Source of the DNA: Sphagnum magellanicum
Taxonomy: Eukaryota > Streptophyta > Sphagnopsida > Sphagnales > Sphagnaceae
Direction of reading: 5' to 3'
DNA length: 64,000 bases
Assembly (NCBI GenBank): GCA_021904315.1
Contig: CM038918.1
Coordinates: 15,081,349-15,145,348 of the forward strand
The translations under genes and the position numbers were made by a program. Shown piece after piece: positions 20,898 to 31,000 of this stretch (the first letter of the stretch is position 1; each line of letters opens with the position of its first letter). The notes below the pieces were generated by a model. The model ran no database searches. It was given only the letters and a program-made list of their open reading frames with translations, and had not been told where the DNA came from.

Positions 20898-23675
20898 GTA
20901 CACATAATTATTATCAACACTCATCATCACGAATTATTAAACTTCCTACAAATACGTTTGAATTCAGGACAATGTCGATAATGTTAGCACAACTTCATGA
21001 GACTTGTATGATTAGGACCACAAATGGCAAAGTTTGCATCAAAAAAAAGAAGCTACCAGTACAAGGTGTGAAATTGCAATGTTCCTTGTTACAAACATCT
21101 ATGTTGAAAGCTTGTAACAATTTTCGCTACATGAATGCTTCCCATTCAAATACCATTTCTTCTATGTTGTTGGCAAGGAGAAATTGTCATGCTCACTTAC
21201 AACAGGTACACATGATTCTTTAAAACCTAGGCTGATCCAAATAGTCAAACATTATTTTGTCATTCCTTCTTCCCAATCCTTTTTTTCTTAGTCCTTACAT
21301 AAAATAGCATGATGATTAGGTCATGAAAATCATTTCAACTTTCTCAATTAAATCATTGCATATCACTAACCCAAGTTCCAACGCATATGTTTGATAGGGA
21401 ATTCATGGCAATCACAAAGGTCGCAACACTTCATATAGGTAAAATATGGGATTCAAATTCAATCAAAAAATTTAGCAATTCCAAGCCAAGAATTATAAAT
21501 TAAATGTTTGGTTGAAAGTGGAGGATTTCCAAAATGGTTGTTAAATTTTAAATTTTGATTTCCTTTATACTTGAATTCAAACATTTGAAAAATCAATATT
21601 TTTTTTTTTCATATATTGTGAAGATGTCAAGTTATCCTTCAATGTTCATGCATGCAAGTGCACATAATCATTAATATGTGAAATTTCTATTATCTTATAG
21701 GAAAGTGGGAGTTGGAAATATGCAAACAACCCACAACATGGAAATGCAACAACGTCAACAAGATGCTTTGGACTATGTTGTTCCCAAATACACACCCCCT
21801 TTCATTTGCAAGATGAATCCAAATGTAGAAGAAGCTAACAAATTAGCTCTTGTATGGTTTGCCCACCATTTTCAATCTAGCATGAGTCCTAAAAATTTCC
21901 AAGATATATGTTTAGTAAATTGCCATTATCTAGCAGGAGCAAGTTATCCAGAAGCTTCAATTTCTCGTCTTGAGTTTGTGATAGAATTTATGATTTGGCT
22001 TTTTACTATGGATGATGAAAGCCTTCCACAAAGAAGCACCTTGGAGGAATTAGTTCAATTCCAACAAGAAACCCAAGCTGTAATCATGTCAACTTTCCCT
22101 GAAGATAAGAGTCTCCAAGATAATCTACAAAAATATCTCAATGATGAACGTGCTTTTGAATACAACAAGGATTTCTTGGAGAAAGTACTTGCACAAGCTA
22201 CAATGAAACCATTACTTGAAACAGGTATGTAGACCACATACATAATTATATCAATTTGCAAATGCACCATAAACAAAGAATGCATTTTTGTATAAAATTT
22301 GATTTGAAACAAATTTTATGAAAGCATTGGGGTGCACTTTTTAAAAGGGGAAAAAATTGGTATTAATAAAATCTCTAGAAAATTAATATTGAAAGAAATT
22401 TTTTATCAATTGTAAAGAAGTGAAACATAGAAAAATTTGAAATATCATCCAATCAAAGGATAGAGTTACATCATTGGTTTGAATTCAAAGATGTGTTGGA
22501 ATTGTTATCAGATGTTAATGATCATCAACATTTATCTCCAATTGCTTCATCATTTCAAGATTTGTGGATAAAAGCGATTTCAGTGATGTCAAAAGAATGG
22601 AGCCTTCGATTTGCAAAAGTAACACAACGAGATGTGTTTGCCAACTTTTTGGAATCACAAAATCTACGACATGATGTTCATCATTCAATTTCTTCTTACA
22701 TCTCGGAGAGAAGAAAAAGTGGATTCATAGAAACATATATCGTATGTATCAAATATCTAAGCTTCAATATGTCTTTGTAATCTATAACCACAATTGATGA
22801 TTCACATTAGAGTTTGATTGGGATGGAATTCACATATTTCTTGAGTGAATAAAATCATGGGGTTGGTCTAACAATTGTTAGTGCCCATTGGAAAGGAAAT
22901 AAACCAAATGTTAGATTAAGAATTAAATGACTAGTATTCCAATTGATTGTTTTAACTTTTTAATTTCTTATTGAACTAAATTGATGAAAGGTTTTCATGA
23001 CAGGTTCTTCTAGAGTTTATCGAAGATATCTCTTTACCAGACACAATATATTACAGTGTACCCATGCAACGTTTATGTGAGGCTACAGCAGATGCTGTTT
23101 GTTGGATCAATGATGTTTGGTCATTTCCAAAGGTGATATTTCATTGCACTAAAATTTTTAGCACTTAATACCCCACCAATTTGTCATGTATAAGTTATAT
23201 ATCTTAAGGTTTGAGAAATAACTTGTTTATTTAAGATTCATGTCAATATTTTTTAAAGATAATCGTGCCTATATATTATTTCATGATTAGGTTATAATTA
23301 TAACATAACCTAGACTTTTTTTTGAACATGTTTGTAATATTAATAATGTGGAGATTAATAATCTTTTTTTTTTCATGACAACAGGAGTTGGCGGCTGGAG
23401 AAGTGGCCAATTTGGTTTTCTTGATTGGTAAAGAAAAAGGGTGTTCTTATAACAAAGCTGCACAAATTGTGGCTCAAATGCTCATGGATAAGTTCAAAGA
23501 AATACAAATTGCATCTATGGAATTAAAGGAATATTGCAAAAACCATCAAGCAACAACATTGCAAATGGTTGCCATTGATCATTACATCTCATGTTGCAAT
23601 AATTTCGTTAGTGCAGCACATTTGTGTTATTCACAAAGTGCTCGTTACCAAAGAGTGCAAAATATCTCCAAATAG
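20676..23675 (+). CDS. Microbial-type class I terpene synthase (MTPSL), copy 1
   Basis: Predicted class I terpene cyclase that ionises a prenyl diphosphate with Mg2+ to make a mono- or sesquiterpene; the product cannot be predicted. Exons: 20676-20897 (transit peptide), 21701-22224, 22464-22741 (22431 is an alternative acceptor), 23004-23132 and 23385-23675 (stop TAG). All introns are GT-AG. Visible marks: aspartate pair in FTMDDES (22011), R-x-x-S-G pyrophosphate sensor and effector (22709-22723), NDVWSFPKE split by the last intron (23109-23132 and 23385), and the C-terminal RY pair (23643-23648). Exon 1 enters exon 2 in phase 0, but the enzyme frame is shifted by one base; an extra C in the CCC at 21730-21732 is the likely cause. 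Alternatively translation starts at ATG 21720, giving about 400 residues without a transit peptide, within the family's usual length. Phases from exon 2 onward are consistent. The family assignment is firm; whether the gene is functional is open. Confidence 0.85.
20972..21205 (+). CDS. Diverged duplicate first exon (1b)
   Basis: An open stretch from ATG 20972 (or 20981) to 21205 ends CHAHLQQ before GTACACAT, the same end and donor as exon 1a (HAHLE, GTACACAT). Partial similarity runs back through LH..., CAxGTxxTGAAxTTG and CAACAAG/TACAAAC words. It is basic and low in acidic residues, like a transit peptide, but less Ser-rich. It also ends in phase 0. It may be an alternative first exon or a decaying duplicate. 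It begins about 75 bases after exon 1a's donor. Confidence 0.4.
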
Positions 23676-23681
23676 AATAAA
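23676..23681 (+). terminator. Poly(A) signal-like AATAAA after the stop
   Basis: AATAAA follows the TAG stop of terpene synthase 1 directly. It could be the near-upstream polyadenylation element, which would give a very short 3' UTR. The motif is common in AT-rich DNA, so this is weak. Confidence 0.3.
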
Positions 23682-25829
23682 ATTTGAATCCAACATACCA
23701 AAAATCAATATGTATGCTTGAAATATTGGGTATTGCATTGGACCATTAATGTCACCTTACTGCAACATGACATATTATATAATCCTTTGCATTTTATGTT
23801 ATGTCAATTGTAATTACTTTTTCATTTTCCCCTTAAACATATGGAAATGGATAATACTTAAGTGATAGGCAATAGGTTTGGGTTTGACATTTGAGATGGT
23901 TTGGTCAAGAACATAAAGTCACAATAAAGTTTCCTTTTCAAAAATGGTTATGGGAAGTCATCTCAAATGATAAGTTATGGTGAGGTGAAACGATGATTCA
24001 CCTTAAGCTCAAAAATCCATTTGAAACATGTGGTTATCCCCTTGTTTACATTTTTGTCAAGCATGTGGTAAAGGAAGCTTTCATGATTTTTTTTGCATTC
24101 TCAATTTCAAGCTAGAAGGTGATATGGGCATTGTTAGATGCTTAACAATGTTGGGTAATGACTTAAGAAAAATTGATTGCATAGACATGATGCATTTGAC
24201 TCACTTTTAGTCTCAAAGCCTAGCCTCTTACCTTAATTGGACGTTCAATTACTTGCAAAAGGTCAATGCCATCATCTCTAGGGGACAAATAAGTGGGGTT
24301 GCCAAAAGCCATTCAAATATTTTTTTATAGTTTCTTAAACGTTTAAAACCTCTCCAACAATTGAAGATTTTTTATTTTATCATATTTCCTAATAGTATCA
24401 TCTCATTGGTTTAATCAACATGAAACATGGATCAAATTGCTCTTAAAGAGATTTTTCTTCAACAAACTTAAATTTCCTACAATGACATCCTAGATTTTGG
24501 ACAATCAAACTACTATCCACATTCAAGGAGATGATTGGTTTTGCATCACATGTAACCTCCTTGGAGTAAATACCAGTTGAATATTTACAATTTTCTAGCT
24601 TCTTCAAGTGTATTTTGGGCATCTCCTTGATGGGTAAGAAAACAAAATTCAATATGTAACATGGACAAGCATACCAACATTATAGTGAATCTTGAGGAAA
24701 AATATATATGCATAAATTAACATATACATGAAGCACAAATCAAAAAATCGTCTTGCTTCTTGTCATTAAAATTATGGGCATAATAAAGCCTTAGGGCTAC
24801 TATCATTGGGGAAGGGTGTCATGGCTATTATGGGAGGGACAACAATTGTTGTGGTTACTATGGCAAATACATTAATGAATGATCATTAAAACTATGTTTC
24901 CCAAACCCCCATAAAACCCATGAACCCTTTGCCAAAAAAAACGTATAAAAGCCATTGGCATTAACAACAATGGTTACTCCCCTTCTTCCTCCTTCCCAAT
25001 CCGTAAATAGAAGGCACCTTTTGGCTCACCCCCCCCCCCCCCCCCCCTAAATGCCCCGTTTTTCCTTTTGTCAAGTTATCCCATGTTTGTTTTTTTGTTT
25101 CTGTTTCGACTTGATGGCTCTTTGAAACTCAAAAAGAGCCATTCCAAAATTCAAAGTGCCCAATAGATTAATATTTAAACATATAGACAACAAATTGAAA
25201 AGTTTTTTTGAGTTCAAATCTCATGTTCTCTTTGTGTTTGTTTTTATGAATGATTTGGAATTGAAGATATCTTAATGGACTCATAGTCCATCCATATAAT
25301 CTCATGGTATCTATGACAAATTTTTTTGATGTTCCTACGCAAGAGTCCCAAAATTCGGACAGTTATCAATTGGTATCATTAATACAAATGTGGGCATAAA
25401 CATGAGCCTAAATCACTATGGGGCCTTCACAATGAAATAACTATACTTAGCCTTAAATCCCAATCCACCACATGTGAAATGAATCAGTAGTATGTAGTGG
25501 ACCCACTTCACTATATAATTCATTGAATTTATTGTAGTAAAATTGGGTCATTACATAGTGCATCCAATTCAGTATGTAGTGCATATAATTCATTCATAAT
25601 TAAACTAGGAACCTATGTCTTGGCCTTTATTTATTATTAGTAAACCTAATTGAATCAAGACATTTCATAATTATTAAACAACTAGGCTATGCAATTGAGA
25701 AAACTAGATGTGCTTGCTTTTGTTTCAATGCCATGTTGGTTTATGTGACATAAATGTTAACCCAATAGATTTTTGGTCACAATGTTGGCCAATCCATTAA
25801 TAAAAATGTAGATAATAAAAACTAGCTTA
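23682..25829. other. Intergenic DNA downstream of terpene synthase 1
   Basis: No gene is recognised. A run of 19 C lies at 25029-25047. Short open frames (24028-24210 plus, 24443-24652 minus) have no recognisable domain. Confidence 0.4.
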
Positions 25830-26510
25830 TTTATAACAACCTAAAATAACTAAAAATAACCCATGTTGAAATAACTTAAAATAACAAAATATCAACATAG
25901 TTAAAATAGCCTAGAATATCATAAATAACCAAAAGTGGTTTAGAATTGCCAAAAAAACCTAAGAAGGAATGCTTAAATTAGTCAAAACAACCCTAGGATG
26001 GAATAACTTAAAATAGTAAAAAGTGGCCTTAAATAGCCTAAAATTGTCAAAAATAACTCAAAGTGGAATAGCTTAGAATAACCAAAAGTAGATTTATTTA
26101 ATAAAAAAAACCGAGAATAAATAAAAATAGCCTAGGGTGAAATAACCTAAAAGAGCCTAAAAGAGCCTAGAATAGCATATAATTGCCTATAATTGCCATA
26201 AATAACATAAGGTAAAATATCTTAATAACCCCAAAAAATATTTTAAATTATTAAAAATAGCCTACAATAACCAAAAAATCTAGGATGAAATAACTTAGAA
26301 TAGCCAAAAATAGCCTAATGTGAAATGACATAAAGTAACCAAAACTAGTTTAAAATAGCCAAAATTAGTTTAGGGTAAAATATCATAAAACAACCAAAAA
26401 TGATATAAAAAAGCCTAGAACTATGAAAGTAGCCTAACATAAAATAATTTACAATTGCCAAAAGTAACCAAAAATATCATAGTATAACTAAAAGTAGCTT
26501 AATTTAGGTA
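25830..26510. repeat. Degenerate AAATAGCCTA-type tandem array
   Basis: About 0.7 kb of loosely repeated 10-12-base words of the form AAATAGCCTA / AAATAACCAA. A longer period of roughly 65-75 bases is marked by GxxGAAATAACTTA-like words (near 25864, 25996, 26060, 26137, 26211, 26284, 26374). It is strongly decayed. Confidence 0.6.
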
Positions 26511-26819
26511 GTATCATTATATTAACAAAAAACTTGTCCATTTATTAGAAAATTTTATTTTAAAAGAAACTGTTCATTGAAATGTTATTGAATGGTGATA
26601 TTCAATTTATTTTTTGTTTAAATGAGTTTACATTTTCAAAATGAAATAAATGTAATCATGTACATTATTGAAAAAAAATTATAAGTAAACATTCATTATT
26701 TCATTTGGAAAAAATGTCAATAAGATATGAAATTTGAAAATTTATGTTTGTGTAATGTTTAAAATGAAAAATTCAATACACAAATGTATTGTAACATATA
26801 TTCACAACAAATGAAATAG

Positions 26820-26880
26820 TTTGGTGGTAAAGGTGTTTGTTTTCATATTTGAGGTTCAAGGCTTAGACCTCATTAACGAT
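26820..26880 (+). repeat. tRNA-like stretch (possible SINE head)
   Basis: TGGTGGTAAAGGTG (26822) and GGTTCAAGGCT (26853-26863) match the A and B boxes of a tRNA-type pol III promoter in order and spacing. It resembles the stretches near 2850 and 3870. Confidence 0.35.
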
Positions 26881-27560
26881 GTGGTCAATCATGGTATGTT
26901 GACCAAATACCTCATACAATGAAAATTAAGAAATTATCAAGAACGTAAATTATTTTATTTTATTATTTATATAAATATATAAGTTATTAATTCAACATTT
27001 TTCTTAAGTGAAATGACTTGATGAATTTGTTTCATTGGTTACCAATGAACCAATTCAACTATTTGTAATAACTAGTCTCCATTCATTAGGGGGTTCATCA
27101 TTTTCACCATGGTAAATATGTCCAAATTCATTCAAAATCTAATGAAACATAAAATGAATTTGGATAGATATTGGTGTAGTGTATGAATTTTTAAATGTCA
27201 CTTGAATCTTTTAAAACAATTATCTTTTAAACATGTGACCTCATTTTTTCCCCTTGTTAAAATATTTCAAACAACATAAAGATTAATTGATTTTTAGGTG
27301 ATTTGACTTTAAAATTATCACATAAAAATTTGATGCTCGTAAGGAATCTCATTTCCCAAATTAAGGAATTCACTTTGGGAGTTCTAAGGATGATTTCATT
27401 TTATTCCCAAAGACTTCCCATTTTTTGTGGGAATATTTTTCATTCAATTTAATTCATTTCATGTTTTCACTTGCTCTATAACTCATTTCATGTAATATCT
27501 TCAAGCTTGTGAACCATTAGGAAAGAAATAACACTAAAAGGAATATCTAACATTTAACTA
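26881..27560. other. AT-rich DNA between array and gypsy relic
   Basis: No gene is seen. It could contain the decayed 3' LTR of the minus-strand element at 27.57-31.0 kb, but no LTR ends could be placed. Confidence 0.3.
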
Positions 27561-27588
27561 CCAAAACCTCAACCTTAAGTCATTTGTT

Positions 27589-27729
27589 GCACCTAAGACA
27601 GAACCAATTCCCAACCGATATATCCTCCAATGGTAGTGTGAGACATCCTATATGCCATCCTTTGGAACACTAATCACAAAGCAACATAATGGTAGCCCTT
27701 ACAAACTGCCCATACATACAACAAAATCC
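27589..27729 (-). pseudogene. PHD finger at the end of the gypsy integrase
   Basis: On the minus strand one frame reads GFCCMYG, then TIMLLCD-stop-CSKGWHIGCLT, then VGNWFCLRCNK-stop. This is the PHD zinc-finger pattern C-x2-C, C-x2-C, W-H-x2-C, W-x-C-x2-C. One ligand Cys is changed to Tyr and one in-frame stop sits between the C-x2-C pair; both are explained by C-to-T decay. PHD fingers read histone H3 tails. Here it probably served target-site choice by the integrase, in the role that chromodomains play in chromoviruses. Confidence 0.75.
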
Positions 27730-28388
27730 AACAAGAATAATTATTAATGATGGGTCAATTTGGTTATCCACATTGGGAAGATGACATGACACACAATTAC
27801 ACACATGATCCTTCCATGTCTAACCATTTCGGCCTTCCAACAACAACACATCCAAAAGGTAAAACCTTTTGCACACACAAAATAACACAACATGTAGTCA
27901 CATCCAACATAATTGGTGCGGTTTACTATAGGTAAGCATAATCCCTTGGTTCAAACCTACAAACCCAAAGTGAATAACCACCTCCCAATGTTGAACAATT
28001 GTTAGATTTATTGGCATCACATGCTTGAACAAAGTTGCTCACATGCTTGAAGCCACACCTTTGAAACATCCAAATTAATAATGGCCATCACATTTCATCA
28101 AATTGAGCTTGGAAGCTCAAGCTCATGGCCAAACAATTAAAACTATGGTGAAAAGGATGCAAGGGAAGCTTGTCAACTAAATCTATATCCCATGGTTAAC
28201 CACAATAGCTATAGATCCCAATTTCAAGTATGGCCTTTTTGGAGGCCATATTTTCATAAACCCTTTTTCACTATATGCACCATTTGTTCAACTAATCCAT
28301 CTGCTTTAAGATGGTCTCATGAAGTGGTATGATGATCAATTAGTATTTTCTCCCATAACTCTTGGAATTCCCCATGGAATTTCATGCC

Positions 28389-28691
28389 TTAATCAATGAG
28401 AACTTTAAATGGAGCCCCAAACCTATTAAGCACCCTATCCAAAAATGCATATGCAACACCTTCACTAATGTGATCTAGCAACGACACCAACTGCAACCAC
28501 TTGGAAAAATGTTCAATGGGCAAATGCACTAATGAGTGGCACATTTTTGGACTAAAAAATATTCCACACAAAGTCCATGTTATAGTATTAAATTGAATTT
28601 TTAATTTGGTAACATTGGTTAAATCGTAATAAAATCCATGTATCAAAAACAATAAAGTCCACATTAATGGAAACCCACTTACATACTTCAA
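28389..28691 (-). pseudogene. Integrase core fragment of the PHD-type element
   Basis: An open frame of 100 codons ends with PIEHFSKWLQLVSLLDHISE then FLDRVLNRFGAPFKVLID. This is the gypsy integrase stretch between the first and second catalytic Asp (FSKW...GxPxxxxxDxG). The continuation toward 27.9 kb shows HGEFQEL, DHLKADGLVEQMV (GLxERxN/V-type helix) and GYRFSxQASLASFSPY in the same direction. Confidence 0.75.
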
Positions 28692-29891
28692 AAACCTTGG
28701 CCTTGGTGAAAATAAAATTCATATCAAAGAAAACATATAACAATTAAAGATTTATAATGAAAATAAAGGCCAATTATGATAACACAAAAGTCTAATACTA
28801 TGAAATGGTTAAAGTTTTCAAGATAAGGTTTTCAAGTATGAGTTCTTAAAATAATAAAATTTGACTTACTTAATCACTCCAAATCATTTGGATTGGAATT
28901 CTATGTCAACATTATAATTTTATAAACTTCCAATCAGCATACCAATCCCTATTTTTTATTTCAAAAGTCCATAGGTAAAAGTGAATGATTTTTTTTCAAG
29001 AAATGATTGTACATATGTTTTCATAATCAAGTTGATAATCTATTACCAAGTCCCAATTGGAAAATTTGACACTATATGGTTTGTCAAAAGACAATAAAAC
29101 AAGATGGGTATTGCAAAAACTAAAAAATGTCAGAAAAATGAACCACTCATTTATGCATCTACCTTGATCATAACCAAAACATATCAATTATGTTGAAGTG
29201 TCAAGTTGAAAGGGTCTATAAAATCCAAACTCCGCCAATACCAAGCCCCATGATGGGCAACAATTATGAATGAGGTGTAGGTGCACTAAATGATGCATGA
29301 ACTCTATCACACACAATATATTGAAAAACAAGTTGTTGAACTTGTAGTTGCATCCCTTACCATCAATATTATGTTTGGAGCAAATTATAAGTTTTATAAA
29401 CCTTAAAATGGCCCAATTCTTCGTGAACATGTTACATAAGACTTCCATGTTTTTTAAGGTGAAGCACCATTCACATTTGTCCATACTTGGAAAAGGGTAT
29501 CACCTTCCCACCTAAGTTGTTTGACCTTATGCACAACCCAATCATGTTCCTTGGGTGTTAATCCACTCAAAATTTCACTTGCTTGCAAATATGCAATAAC
29601 AGGTGCATCATCATGAACATTAACGAGACCATCACCTTACGGTTCAATGTCCACATCATGGGAATGCCCCATATTCATGTCCATCTGTAATGTCCCAAAA
29701 CATCCCAACAAGGCACATAAATATGCAGAGGCATGCCATCTTAAAACTACTTCCAAATCCACCTCCCCATTCCATTGGGCACCTATGGTATTTTCCTCAT
29801 TAGAACTTAGGGTTTGATTCAACCCATCAACATCTTGATTAACCCTACCAACTTGATGAACTATATCAAAATCACATTCATGTAAGATTAA

Positions 29892-30146
29892 TCATGCCCA
29901 TTTGGCAAATTTTCTTATGAATTGGTCTAATTCTATGAAAAATTTCAAGGGTTGGTGATCAATAACCAAAGTGAATGGGCTTACCATAAAGATAGCACCA
30001 AAATGAAAAAAATTTGCCCAAACGATAGCAAGGCACTCCCCTTCATATGAGTTGTATTTGACCTCCATCTTATTGTTGGACCAACTAACATATTCCACCA
30101 TGAATTCTTGTCCATCATCATCTAGTTGGGTGAACATAACACCCAA
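29892..30146 (-). pseudogene. RNase H fragment of the PHD-type element
   Basis: An 84-codon open frame, starting MGVMFTQLDDDGQEFMVEYV and followed by YNSYEGECLAIVWA and FTLVIDHQPLKFF, matches the gypsy RNase H pattern (GAVLxQ, YSxxExExLAIVxA, FxLxTDHxxLxxL). The second catalytic position Asp in VIDHQPL is kept. Confidence 0.75.
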
Positions 30147-30498
30147 CCCTAACGTGCTCTAATCAATATGTGATTGGAAAGGACGTCATTTGATGGGTTG
30201 CCTCAAAATAAGGGTTGATGAAAGCCTATATAACCTTCAATTTGTGAAAGGCTTACTCTTGTTCCTCACCTCAAACAAACTTTTGGTCAATCTATGTCAA
30301 CATAATCAAAGGTTTAGCAATCTTGTTAAAGCCCTTGACAAACCTTCAATAATAGTTACACAAGCTTAGAAAGGCTCACAATTGGCTAACTTTTGTTAGT
30401 TAAGGGACCTATGAAATGTCCTTAATCTTGGCCTTCTAAACCCCTAATCCGCCCGAATAAATCATGCAACCCAAGTATTCCACCTAAGTTTGGAAAAA

Positions 30499-30950
30499 TC
30501 AACACTTGCATGGATGAAGCTTAAGGTTATGTTCCTTAAGTCTTCCAAGCGCTTCTTGCAAATGATGTGTATGACCCTTCAGTGTTAGGTTGAAAACAAT
30601 GATGTCATCAAGATAACATTTGGCAAAACCAAACTCTTCCAACACCCAATCCATAACTCTTTGGAATTCTACATGAGCATTCTTCAAACCAAGTGGCAAA
30701 AACTTCCATTGGTATAAACAATCTTTTTAATGAAGATTAATACCCCAAAATGTCGTCTTCACTTTGTCACCATCCCTCAATGGCAATTGATGGTAATTAA
30801 AACATAGGTCCAAGATATTGAAAACCTTGGCCTATCCAAAGGCATCAAAGATTTCCCAAGTTTCAAAAGATATAATATGGAGCCCAAATTATTTCAAGGA
30901 TACCCAAAGTGGGGTATTGCACGTTCATTGAATATTTTGTTTTATGAACT
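30499..30950 (-). pseudogene. Reverse transcriptase fragment of the PHD-type element
   Basis: MPLGLKNAHVEFQRVMDWVL then FAKCYLDDIIVF and LKEHNLKLHPCKC form the canonical gypsy RT palm (PFGLxNAPxxFQ, YLDDIxVxS, HxxHLxxVxxxL). The YLDD catalytic box is intact. Decayed upstream codons continue to about 30.95 kb. Confidence 0.8.
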
Positions 30951-31000
30951 TGAGTACAACATGCATTGAATGTGTCTAATTGAATTGGAGCTTTGTATTG

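Larger units (their letters stand above)
27570..31000 (-). mobile_element. Decayed Ty3/gypsy element with integrase-PHD fusion
   Basis: Minus-strand pol relic in the gypsy order. Reverse transcriptase lies at about 30.5-30.95 kb, with PLGLKNAHVEFQRVMD and the catalytic CYLDDIIVF (30620-30590). RNase H lies at 29.89-30.15 kb (LAIVWAN, TLVIDHQPLKFF). The integrase core is at 28.39-28.69 kb (PIEHFSKWLQLVSLLDHISE), followed by a C-terminal part to about 27.75 kb. The polyprotein then runs into a PHD finger (27589-27729) and stops near 27574. Many stops and frameshifts are present, mostly C-to-T type. Gag, protease and both LTRs were not found, so it is truncated as well as mutated. Confidence 0.8.
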
